The position numbers and the translations under genes are program-made. Below, one piece after another: positions 52,533 to 64,000 of a stretch of DNA of 64,000 nt; position 1 is the first letter of the stretch; every line of letters starts with the position of its first letter. The notes beneath the pieces are model-generated. The model was not told where the DNA came from. It was given only the letters and a program-made list of their open reading frames with translations, and did not search any database. This DNA comes from Fratercula arctica (Eukaryota > Chordata > Aves > Charadriiformes > Alcidae): NCBI GenBank assembly GCA_947846985.1, contig CANTUZ010000003.1, forward strand, positions 59,158,096 through 59,222,095. Direction: 5' to 3'.

Positions 52533-53204
52533 TTTTGCTCACTGCTTTTCATTTAATTTGCAAAAGGAAGGAAGGGATTAACTGTAAGGATAAATTTACA
52601 TCCCCTAAATGTTATGGGAAGCCACTTTTACGACAACTACCTGGCATCACACCACATTCCAAACCCATCAGATTTAGATGCTCTCCATCAGGCCATTGCA
52701 CACTGACTGACAAACAGTAAATTATTTTTTTTTAATCAGTAAACATCACAAGTTTGATTAAAAGCCGTGCTTTCTTCTCAAGAGACAGGAGGCTCAAACA
52801 CCTGTTGCAGCAGTTAAGAAAGTAGCAGAGGACTCCAGAAAAGAGACCTTTGCTAAATCATAGTACTGGTGACCAGTACTATTGATGGTGAGCATGGTGT
52901 TTTGGATTCTCCATGGCAGGAAAAGCACGTTGCAAGTACCAGCTTGTACATGTGACAGCCCAGCACACACAAAAACCCCCATCTGTGCCTATCAAGGGAC
53001 ACAGGCTACTGGTCAGCTGGGCAGATCACATCAGGAAATGTGTATCAACTGTCCTCTGCTGAATCTCTTAGTACTCCAACAGTGATGCCTCCATGCACTA
53101 GGCAGGTGCACGCACATGCACTCCAAATTATCACTGTAGCTGTAATTGCAATGCAACTGGGGACAAGGGCTGTGCCCCTGCACATGCTGGGTGTGCTGAG
53201 TCAC

Positions 53205-53455
53205 CCGTAGGAGCTCCCGGGGCAGTCCCGGGAACTCCCCAGTGAGTTTCTGTCGAGATGAGATAATTGACTGATAGCTACAGGAACCCGCCCTGGGCAG
53301 TCCCGGCTCCACCAGAGGTCTGACGGATCGATAGACGAACTTCCCAGGCAGCCCCAGTCCCTGTTAAGATAATCGACTGTGTGACAGGGACTGGGGAGGC
53401 AGGGAGCTCCCAGCAGCCCTGGGAACAACCCAGGCGGGTCCTGCTTTGCACACAT
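53205..53455. repeat. GC-rich degenerate repeat block with strong inverted repeats
   Basis: Three loose copies begin with g(g)gcag(t/c)ccc at 53,220, 53,296 and 53,347. Two of them are followed by a gataat(t/c)gact element (53,261 and 53,368) and the middle one by a gatcgatagac variant. Two strong hairpins are embedded. One has arms 53,211-53,221 and 53,227-53,237 (11 bp, one mismatch, 5-nt loop). The other has arms 53,352-53,364 and 53,384-53,396 (13 bp perfect, 19-nt loop). The minus-strand frame repeats the residues SRDCPG. It looks like a decayed minisatellite rather than a gene. Confidence 0.6.
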
Positions 53456-54000
53456 GAAGTAAATGGTGAACTGACAGGCACTATTTATCTCTTTAGATAT
53501 GTTTATCATTGGATACGGCAATTTTTTGCATGTAGTTGAGACAATTTTAACTGGAGTTTTGACATGTTGACATGGGACCGCAGGCCACCTGGATGATAAG
53601 AATTCATCAAACCACAGTTTGGGGAGTCTGATCCAAACCAGCTGAAATTGCTCTTTCAAGGACACTTGTGATGGAGACTCCTATCACCACCTGGACAGAA
53701 ACTGGCCATACTGACACAACAATAACACAAGAGCGTTACCTCCTGCAGAACATCCAAATAAATCCGTTTCTTTAGCTAACCCTTGAACCACTGTGTGTGC
53801 AACATGGGCCAGAAGCGCCTCTTAAGAAAATGAGAGCCTACCACCACCTGGCCACTACAAAATCACATGCAGATTCAAAACATTACCCCAGAGTACAAGG
53901 GCATTGGTCCAAGTAAATGTATCTGATGCCACTGTCGGATTTTATGTAAGGTACCTCTAATTCTGACTTGCAGAATACATACTCTTTTCCCAATATACTT

Positions 54001-54046
54001 AGTAAATAAATAAGTACACTCCAGTAAATAAATAAGTACACTCCAG
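54001..54046. repeat. Perfect 22-bp tandem duplication
   Basis: The unit agtaaataaataagtacactcc occurs twice head to tail (54,001-54,022 and 54,023-54,044), followed by the first two bases of a third copy. The perfect identity indicates a recent replication-slippage event. Confidence 0.93.
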
Positions 54047-57000
54047 CATTCTGCCCTGCTCCTCACAACACAAACTTCTGGTTACACAGATAATGTTCAT
54101 AAATGTCGGTGGTTTCTGGGCCACACCCATTAATTCATAATCTGGCTGTAGCCCATTGCAGCACTAGGCACAGACACTGCTGCCATGGATAGAGGACCCC
54201 TCCTCTCCAGACCATCTGTAACCACGCAACATGACACTTCACACCAGAGCCCTGGAGCAGAGCTGCTGACCAGCTCCGTCGGCATGCCTGTCCTGAGAGC
54301 TTCAGTTCTGACTAACAGCGAGACCAGCTCGTGTCCAACCTCTAGGTTTGGATCAGACAGGAATCTTGGCTCAGAGACACGTTACAAATTTCACGACGCA
54401 GCCGGAGCAGGAGCCTGGACCCCTCCACACTCCTGTCACAAGAGCAAGGCCAAGTGCTCGGTGCAGAGCTGAGTCCAACCTGGGTGCTGCCTGAGGACCA
54501 CCACACAGGGCTGTTCCGTGTACATTCAGGAAATCTTCATTTGGATTAGCCCTGTATCCACCAGGAGGTTCAGGTGTGACACTGCACAGGGTTTTTAGAC
54601 ACCTGGCTCCCAAAGTGGAAATCACAGCTCTGACACAACACTCAATGTCCAAGGAGCAGACCATAAAGTCGCAAAGTTAAGCAAAAAATACCTGGGTATA
54701 GTAAGGAAAGGAGTATGTCTGGAATCCCACCCCTCTTCTGCAAGGCACGTATATGCAGCATGGAAGTCACTTCACTCAGTTCTTTGTGGGAGGCTGGTGC
54801 TCACAGCTTGAAGCCCAAAGAGGGGGTAGGCATTTAAGGAGTCAGCCCTCACCTCTCAGGACTGCTTACTGTAACGCATGGTGAAAGGAAAAAACAAATT
54901 CTTGGTATCAGCTTTTACACAACATCAAAGTAATTGTACTTCGATACTTGCTGAGGGATGCACCTCCTAAACCCATTATCAACCCAAAACAAGCTTAAAG
55001 AATAATTCCTGTCTTCAAGAGGACTTATATTACTGACAATGCCAAAGAGTAGGATGTCCACCCTTCCTGTTAAGTTGTGCTAGTGTAGGAGAGAGCCCAC
55101 AGATGTCTTTGGAGGCTTATACTGAGGTTCCAACCCTTTACCTAGATTTCACAGGGAAAACTATTTGCTAAAATATCTTATCTAGAGCAAGACACAGGAA
55201 CCAGAAACCAGGACTACATCCTCCTTCTCCATACAACATGCGAACTGGACAGCCACTCTTCTAAGCTAAGCTCTTTGTGGATGCTCACTCTACCATTTTG
55301 CTTTTAAAATAATTGTTTTTCTTGGTCAGAAAACCGTTATATTTTACAGGCCTCACTGCAGAGCTCTGATATATCACATTTTTTCATGTATTACTGAAAC
55401 CTCAGGGAAAACACATGCCAGAGGTGTTTTCAAGTTCTACTTGACTCAATCAGTTTATCTTATTCTTCCCACTCCACAGAAGGGAAGAGGCATGTGTGAG
55501 CTCTGGGCATATCCAAAGCTCTATTATTCTGCTGTCAAGACCAGACCATTCGATTTCTTCATTTCTATTTATAAACACAGTTAGGTATTACAAGAGCCAG
55601 ACTATTTAACCATGAAGACTGTCAAAATAGATAATGTATTGTGTCTCACTGAATTACAAACTGGCTGAGTGCCTAGCCTTTTGACTGCAAAGGTCCGCTC
55701 CATCACAGCTCCAGCAATGTCTTCTATCTACTTCAAAAAAGTTTTGAAAAACAGACAACTGTGAAATGACTATATGGATCATACAAATTATATTTGTTAA
55801 TCCTTCTATTAGTTAACTGCACCTAGTTACTAGATCTGATGCCAACTTAGGAAGAGTAATACTTTGCTGGAAAATGTAGCTGATGACCTTCATTCTAACA
55901 AGATACTGCTCAGCAGGGATCTCCCACGGTATCCACACGGATCTGTGCTCAGAGAAGTAAGGGTGTTAACTTATTTACTGGAACTAGTTCTCTGATAAAT
56001 TGTTCTCCTTATGTATTTAGGGAGCACACATGCATCCACAGTATGATCAAAATTAGTATTACATGTCAAAGAACCGAGTACTTAGTGTAGTAGCAGTTAC
56101 AACACAGTGACCATTTTTATGAGGTCCATGAAATTCTATTTGACTCAGTGAAGGCCTTGCTTGTATCTGCTTCCAAAATATCCAAGTTAGAAAACTAATG
56201 GCATTTAAGTGGGTTAATATTGGTTAATAAACCCATTAAAAAACTGTAATAAAATGTACAACAAGTATGGTAAGTCTAATATGGGCAGGAAAACATCCTC
56301 TTTTGAGGGGAGAACACTGAAACAAAACAATAACCCAGAAAATGCATGTTGATTCCAAGTTAAAATACCACAGCTTGCCTTTATATAAAATTGTATTAGC
56401 TGATCTTTTGGAGGAAAATACAAATTAAATCCTGATTTGATATATAAAATCCTTGACATCCAATCATTAACCTGCACACATGCACTAAATAAAGTAAAAG
56501 CACAGTATGTTTCCCTAGGAAGAGATTTCTTTTGAAGAGGCAGCGTTTATCCAGCTATGGATGTAGTCAAAACTTACATTTCATTTAAAAGCACAATATG
56601 AGATAATGTCACAATACAGTAGTATTACCATTAATATAAAATGGTAACTTCAGGAATTTCATGTCTATAGTTACAACATTTGTATCAATGCCAAGATAAG
56701 GTCAGCACATCAATACGTAGTCAATTTGAAAAGCAACTGCAAAAAATCTACAGCAGAAATGCTCATATTTTAACCGAGCATTTTATGATACCTTGTATCC
56801 TAAAAGGTAAACCATCCTATCATGACTTCCATATTCTAAGTGTCTTTAGCTTAGAAAAATTAATCACTCTGTGTTATCACAGTATTACTAGAGGATTATA
56901 ATTGTCTCTCTACAGACATTTTCCCACTTATTTTGGTTTTTGACATTTCTACTTCCCAGGTTTTCAAACTGAAGATGGAGAGAGTATTAGAAGGACTCTT

Positions 57001-60000
57001 GTCTCTCTAAACAACTACTCAAGAAATCAGAGAAGGAATCAGAAAGGATCTCACACACTTCATTCTAGGTTTGCATTCACTTCATAGCACTTGCATTTAT
57101 TTTGCTGTTAGATGCAAAGACAACTTCATATGGGGACTTCCTCTTTGGTATTATCAGACCTTTACCATCTTTTAGAGAAACCTGAAACTGATAAGGGATC
57201 AAAGAGATTATCTACTTGTTTCTTATCCATCTCTTAATTACATGATTCTAAATTTCACACAGAAAGGACATTTTACGTGGAACTGTCATAAACCAGCCTA
57301 TTTAATGGTATCATTGTACACAACTTGTCTGTATAAATTGATTGTATACTGTAATATTTCTATCAAGCTATAATTGTTCTAAAAAACCAACAGAAAATTG
57401 TAAAGCAGAGACCAACTGATTGCTGGCTATATTTAATAAAATTCAGCTCAGTCCTCAAAACCAACATGGTGTGCTTTCCTCTTTTCAGTTTCTTTATTCT
57501 TCTTAATGGTAATGTTTTTAACAGCACTAATAAAACAGATTTTTCTTATAGGTCAACATACTTATTCAGATCAAAGAGAGAAGTAAGATTCACAACTGAG
57601 ATGTTCCCTATCAGTGGCCATTTCACAAGAAGGCAGAATATCACATCTGTTAACTTCACTGTTGCATAACAGCACAGGCGGAGCAACCAAGAGCAAGGCA
57701 GGCAAATCCACAGCAATTTACTGCTTTTTAACTCAAACCGTGCTTCAAATTCAGCTTGAAAAAAATTGAGGAAATGCTACTGTAGTTGGACAAACCAAAA
57801 ACAAAAGTAGTTTCTTTGTGGCAAGATATACTAAGTAAGCAGACTGCTACATTCCACACCACTTCCCATTTTTGGATGAAGCCCCTGCTGAAGAAAACTG
57901 CAGAGAAATAAGGCCTAAGGCATTGCTGCCACGTGAGCATCACAAAAACATCACACTGAATGCAACTGCCTAGTCAACCACAGGCAGAAAAAAGGACTCT
58001 GTAGTATTCTGGAACATAACCAGGCTTGTACGGGCCAAAACCAAGAAACAGAATGGCAAACACTTCGCCTAAAGAAATAAAAGCATGGTTTTTTGCTACA
58101 CTCCTTATTTTTTATTATACTGGAAAATGGCGAATAAAATGGTGCATTTATTTTATTTCTGATACATAATTATCATGACTGGTGACAGGCTGGAATATGC
58201 TAAAATTTCTCCAAGCAGAAATTTGAACTGTTTTAACTAAATAAATGAACTTACTTTAAATGTGTTGCACATGTAAAGAAAAGCTTAAACCAACACATTA
58301 TGTATTTATATCTGACATACTGAACAAATGAAAAGTTTTCTGTAGTCAGTAAAACCAGATTTAGTGTTTCTTTTCACCATGCCCTACAAGATTTTAGAGG
58401 TAGTAGATATTATCCTCCCACACCTCATTGTTATTCGCAGGTAAGGAGGAGGAAAACCAGCTTTCCTACTTTCTAACTCCCAGTTGGTTTCTCAGTGAAT
58501 TGATTTCTCTTCATTCTGTGTGAATGAAATAGTTACTCAACTAAACTAATGAATAACAGGAAGAAATACTTTCTCTGCATCTGCAGAGACGACTAGTGTT
58601 GTCAAAAAAACAACTAATAATGAAGCAAACTCTAACTCGCATGCTTCACCATTTTCTTCAGTAGTTCTGTGGTGCGGCTCCTCTTAAAACTTCAGTAACA
58701 CATGCTCCAGCTAGACGGAACAACAAGAATGACTGAAAAACCTGGATGCTGATAAAAGAATCCAGAAATATGCTGTGTCAGGATACATGATGGATTATGA
58801 GTGTGTTACATTATCACACATACAGCAAACAGGATTATCTGAGTGATCCTATGATTACATCAAGTCTGGGACTTCATGTAAGGGAAAGTGTTTTGTCTTG
58901 TCAAGGACTGTGAAATCTCTTCCTTGTTTGCAAAACACAGATAGGTATCTCCAGAATGACTCCAGTTGATCACAAAATCTTCAACATTTCTGAAGTGTTT
59001 TCACAATGTACAGAAGGACTCTTCTGATAGCCGTAATACATGAGGATACTGGTGCACAGACACTGCAGCAATAGTACCTGGTCTTGTACAAATGTCTCCC
59101 CGCTGGTAAGACTTCAAATGTTACTCAATTTGGGGGGGAGGTGGGGTGAAAGAAGTCAGGGGACACAGATCAACTGAAGATTTGAGCTTAAATTTGTGTA
59201 ACAGACTAATAACAGACTATAACATGACTAATAGGTACTCAGTAGCATCTGATCACTATTTTATATGTTCATATAGAAACAACCAAAAAAAACACCTATC
59301 CAAATTGTGTCATGCATCTAAAACTGAAGATCATTTTGTGATTGCAATGTCTGCAAAGACTAGCTAGGCTCAACTCACCCATTAGAATAAAGACAAGCTA
59401 TTTGTGCATGTTTAGGCATATATCTCTTACTGACACTTGGAAAGGGTGAAGACAAGTGGCTGGTTATTTCATTGCCATTTGCTGTCTTAACAGGTCAGGA
59501 AGTTCTTACATATACACTTACATACCAGTACTGCCTTTTAAAGCTGCTGTTCCATTTTTCAAATGTAGTGACAGATTGATCTCTCACCTCTCTGATGACT
59601 GTTCAAAACCTGGTTTTGTCTCCATGAAACCAAAAGACATTGGAACTAATAGTTTTGTCTTTCACATGTAATTTTACAATCCACTGTTTCCCAGTCATAT
59701 AAAGAATTCTTACTCACATCCTGTATCCAACTTTTGGTTCACATTAAAGTGATGCTATGCATTCTTTGGTAAGATCCTCATCGTGGTATTTTTTCCTGGA
59801 TCTTTCCAAGTCTTGGTGTCAGCAGCAAACTAACACCAATTCAGCTTTTAACCAAGATGCACAATGTCGATAAAAAATTGCCACTTAAGTATCTGTAAGG
59901 CAAGCTGCATGTGAAATGCAGCACTAATGCATTTTCTTGAAAAGGCTTATTAAAGTTTTGCAGGTAGTCTTTCCAAAGGCTAACGGTATATTGTTAAAGG

Positions 60001-63000
60001 GCTTATCAACTGAGGGAATGTTCTAAGGACTTGAATTTACAGAGGTTGTCTTTAGCATCTGTGTGCAATGTAGTCAAGGCACTAACAAACTAGGATGATA
60101 ATGTTTTATTGTCACTTTGTGGAGTCTTCTGTCAACTAAAATGTAAGAGGCAAGATATGGATGTAGCCACACAGTTTTTTTCTCTGTTGCTGGTAAAGGC
60201 TGAAATCAAAGCTTCAGTTTGTCTTGGGATATTGGAATCTTTCAGTTTAACGCCTTAGACATGTACACTTCAAAAATTGTCTAGCCTCAAAAGGAGTCTA
60301 CCATTCCTCACCATTGCTCCTTAAAACTAGAGAAAGAGCCCTGAATTGTAATGCCTGTTTATGATACCATAATCACACGCATTGTGCTCTGCAGATATAT
60401 TCAGCTAGAAGAGAGAACAAGAACAAGGAGTCTGTCGCAAGAGGGACTGTTGCTACCTTTCCCCTTACAACAAATACTTCCCTACATATCCTACACATAC
60501 TCTACTTCGCAAACAAAATTCAGCCATTCTCATTATATGTCCTGTTATTTTTCCTCCTTTGTTTGGCCCTGTAGTACCTTCTTGGCGGGATCTCACAAGT
60601 ACGCAATGTTCTTTGACCTTTCTACTCCACTGATGCTGGCAGATGCCTAACTTTAACTGGAGCAAAATTTTTGAAAAATCTCACTTTTTCTAATTATATG
60701 TGGCATGACATGAATATGCAAAGCCTGTATGAAAGACTTTCAGGTAAGTCACACTGAAGGTCCATAACTGAGTCTTATGCAGTCAGGTGAAATTAGGTTC
60801 CTGGTTTTTTGGTTTTTTTTTTGTTTGTTTGGTTGGTTTTTTTTAGTTTTTCCTTGATGTTCAGAATGTTTGATAAAATATGCGTATGCTAGCTTCAAAT
60901 TCTACATATTAAGATAAGTATTCTCTAGTGCAGTTAAACAATATTGTACTACCGGTTTATTTGAAGAAACTGTGAAGAAAAATTACAGCTAGTAAGTATT
61001 ACAGCAAAGTCTATACAACCTTTTAACGTTTACAGCTAGGACTTAAAAAGAAACTGAAAAGGAAACCTACTGGAATTCATAGCACAAGGTACAAAGCACT
61101 GAAAAATCCTATTTTATTATATCTGATGACATCATCCAGTGAAGCAACAATAACTAATTTTATTTTTACATTTTATAGATAAACTGAAGCCGAAAGAGTT
61201 TACTAACTCTCCTGTGATGACATGTTAAAGCTCAGAACATTCTGGAACAGGAAGACAGTCAAAAGTCTTGACTGAATGAGACTCACTAAATAATCCTTTT
61301 GCCCTTGATAGAAGACAGTTGGCAGAAATTCTGTAAGATTTAAATACCTCCCTCCCTTATAGACATCTTTAAAAGGTCGTACTTAAATACAGATGTACAC
61401 ACTTCTAAATAAACACCACTTGCATCTTCCTCTTGCTGATAAAGCTATGCCCATATGATAAGTCTATCATGGAAAAAAATAATTCTCAGTTATGGACCCT
61501 GGGAGTGAGCAGGAAAGTTGTGCTGTAAATTCAACAGTCTCCTCTGTGTTTCAGTCTGTGTACTTAACAACTTAAACATGTTATTTCTAATTGGTATGTG
61601 TTTCATGGAAGAAAGCCTTCATCCAGCCTTGGTCTAATTTTCTATACCTTGAACCTTCAATCTCATCTACGTCTACATGCAAAGTGAAGACAAGATGCTA
61701 GCAATATCAAATGATAACAATGTGCATTCATATTACTAAGATGTAAATGGCAACACAGGGTGCAAGCTAGAGGCCTTAAAACTGGATGAAGAATGCACAG
61801 AAATTCAAGCACTAATGAAGCTAAATCCTCATTTGCAAGAGAGTAGAACAACAATAAAACTAGCATCATTTTCAAAGTAAAATTGTCCGAAGCAAATGTG
61901 GACTATGATTAATCAAGAATGTAAACACCTAAAATTCTTGCTGCCATGATTGTTTACTACTAATTAAGAAGATAATTTTTTTCACACTCCATTTGCAGCA
62001 GCAACTTCTGTTTGAAGTGTTGTAAAGATGTTGTGTTTGTCCAATACAGAAACAAACACTTGTAAATTTCCCTTTTTGATGGTTCTACGCTTTGATCAAT
62101 TCAGTTCCTTTTATGACTTCAGGAAAACTGGCTTTTGGAGATTTATTCAATTTCCTGAGAAATGGCCAATTGAAACATTTGATGACCACTAACTTTGGCT
62201 CTTTACATTGTTGACCTGTGTCACAGTTGAGGCGAGATAAAAATAAAGCTGTGGAAAAGTCAGGTTAAGGACAAGTAACGATATTGCTTCCTTTTGTTGC
62301 TGTGGTTCTTCATAAAATACTTGGACATACTTGGTGAATGGAAAAGGTCCGAAGCATGGTTTGTTCACAGACCCACCAGAAAATGAAGAGGGAAGGAAGG
62401 ATGTTTATAATGGAAGCAGGTCTGACTGCTGAAAGCTTAAAGCTCAAATCAGATAAATCACTTCGGATGTAGATTTTCAAATGATAAAAATTTGGAAGTC
62501 ATTGTCATCTGATTACTGATTAAAATGGCAGCTACTTTCAAAATTAGGTATATCTGAAAGCTACCTGTGACATTTAACTGGGGTTCTGCGGAAGCAGATA
62601 CACAACCTTATCTGAGTCTAAAGAGCAAAGGTAGTCTTCCAGTGCTGGGTCTAGTGCAGGATGAACCAAGCAGCAGCGCAAAGTAAAACAGCTGACACCA
62701 AAACCGCCTCTCTGACTCTAGAAGTTTGTTATTAGAGTTCACTCATGTCTTTTTGATATTCTTCTAATAGGTGACTCTACATCTTCAGATTTTCTTTTTA
62801 GACCAGTTTAATTAAGTCAAAGACCTTTTTAGGCCACACAGCTGAAAGAGATACCAGGGAATTATTCAGAAAAGATTCATTTCACGTTCTGGGATGGGAA
62901 TGCAAAAAATGTACTCATAATAAAACATGCTTGGAAAACATTCTTGGGAGAAAAAGAGTAAGCCATAAACCCTTATTTTCCCCACAAAAAAGTGTTAATT

Positions 63001-63234
63001 AATGAGATGACTGAAAACTGTAAACATAAAACGTAAATCTAAAAAAATATAAAACCCAAAAGCATTTGTGAGTTAAACTGACACATGTCCCACTTCACCA
63101 CATGAATACAATGCTGTTCGTTGTATATCCCACACCCTCCTTTCTTTTACATATAATCATAAGTACATATACACATGCTCTCTCTTACGTATCTCAAAAC
63201 CTTTGGGCTAGGGTTGGGATTGCCTTTTTTCCTC

Positions 63235-63500
63235 CGCAGCTATGAAAGCTGGACCTCCTCATGGGCTGTCCCGGCTTGGTGACCTTTACAAGCAGGGAGG
63301 GGAAGGCCGGCGGCCCAACTCTGTTCTCTGGCACCCAGGAACCAAGCAAGCAGGCTGCCCGTAGGCAGGGCTCGGCTGTGAGGCCTCACGGATCCGCCCA
63401 CCGCTGCCCCTGCCTCCCCTGGGGAGGAAGAGGGTGAGTTGCCCACGACTGCCCCTTGGCCGAGTCACGCCTGTGGGCCAGCCTTCAAGCACTGCTGGCA
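63235..63500. other. GC-rich patch with moderate CpG content
   Basis: About 265 bp with roughly ten CpG sites (ggccggcggcc, ggatccgcccaccgc). A strong plus-strand donor-like site, AGG|gtgagt, occurs at 63,433/63,434. No recognisable protein is encoded on either strand. It could be a regulatory element or an untranslated exon, but this is not established. Confidence 0.3.
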
Positions 63501-64000
63501 ACCAGTGGCAACAGCAGCAACGAAACAGGGCCCCAACACACAAATGCCAGTGGCACACAGGCTTAAGCGTTTACATAAGCACAGACTACAAAATACACTA
63601 ATAGATAAGGACACACACACAATTCAGGATGGGGAAGGCTGCCAGAACAACGTGTTCCTCTCCAAAGCGTGCACACAGCCGCCTCAGCCCAGCTTTTGAG
63701 AAGGACCCTTCAGGAAAACAGGGTCGTGATCCATGAGGATCCAGGACTGGAGAAACACTGACAATACTTCTTTGCAACCTCCTTCACTGCAACTCACTGA
63801 TCGTTTATGAATTTTCGAACAAATAATGAATATTTGAGAAAAAAACTGTTCAGCACAGTGAAGCAATAATCGACGGACATGAAATGTGTTCCTCATTTCT
63901 CTCCCCATTCAACTCTGCAGCTACATGAAGACAGTAGCACAGTAAACAAGCCTCCTCCTCCTCAACACACTTCAAGTCATTCTTCCCACACACAGCTGCC

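Larger units (their letters stand above)
42084..64000 (-). other. AIG1: AIG1 intron 1 or upstream sequence
   Basis: This region is upstream of exon 2 on the AIG1 strand. The first coding exon (N terminus through the FLTFIDL segment in human) was not found, so it either lies beyond 64 kb or was missed. In human, HIVEP2 lies divergently upstream of AIG1. Nothing here is recognisable as HIVEP2 coding sequence. The interval holds a polypurine tract, CR1 fragments, GC-rich blocks at 46.7, 53.2 and 63.3 kb, and short tandem duplications. The remaining stretches show no genes I can support. Confidence 0.6.

Noticed and set aside
53201..53665. Minus-strand 154-codon frame with repeated SRDCPG
   Set aside because: The repeated peptide follows from the degenerate nucleotide repeat; there is no independent support for coding.
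1..64000. tRNA, rRNA, snRNA genes and CRISPR arrays
   Set aside because: No canonical tRNA B-box with matching A-box, no rRNA or U6-like sequence and no regularly spaced direct repeats were seen, though short RNAs could be missed by eye.

Overview
The window looks like intronic sequence from a bird genome. The strongest evidence for a bird is a set of CR1 LINE copies whose 3' ends carry the avian-type tail (repeated ATTCTATG, seen here in reverse complement), on an AT-rich, CpG-poor background with long stretches that have no coding logic. There are no bacterial-style genes, operons or CRISPR arrays. The many open frames of 60-160 codons are what chance gives in this much sequence.

One gene is firmly identified: AIG1 (androgen-induced gene 1, a multi-pass membrane hydrolase of fatty acid esters of hydroxy fatty acids), on the minus strand. 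Two consecutive coding exons are present with proper splice sites and phase 0 at both ends. The first is 42083-41928 (52 codons, human residues 48-99) and the second is 30666-30565 (34 codons, residues 100-133). The catalytic Thr and His known for the human protein fall just outside, in the preceding and following exons, and I could not find either of those exons here. Roughly 42.1-64.0 kb therefore reads as AIG1 intron 1 (or upstream sequence), 30.7-41.9 kb as intron 2 (11.26 kb), and 1-30.56 kb as part of intron 3.

The introns hold a 3.3-kb 5'-truncated CR1 with decayed reverse-transcriptase and endonuclease frames (34.7-38.0 kb, minus), three short young CR1 tails (9.2, 40.0 and 52.5 kb, all minus), an older CR1 3' end (44.2-44.6 kb, plus) and two probable ancient repeat remnants (11.8 and 22.1 kb). 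Simple sequence includes a 320-bp polypurine GGAA tract (43.36-43.68 kb) and an AT palindrome-rich block (19.43-19.62 kb).

The most interesting unexplained parts are four. A CpG-dense spot at 20.9-21.15 kb encodes, on the minus strand, a good signal-peptide-like N terminus ending at a plausible splice donor. A minus-strand open frame at 47.91-48.09 kb follows a splice-acceptor-like site. A GC-rich block of degenerate repeats with strong hairpins lies at 53.2-53.45 kb, and nested foldbacks lie at 50.48-50.65 kb. No complete novel system was recognised.
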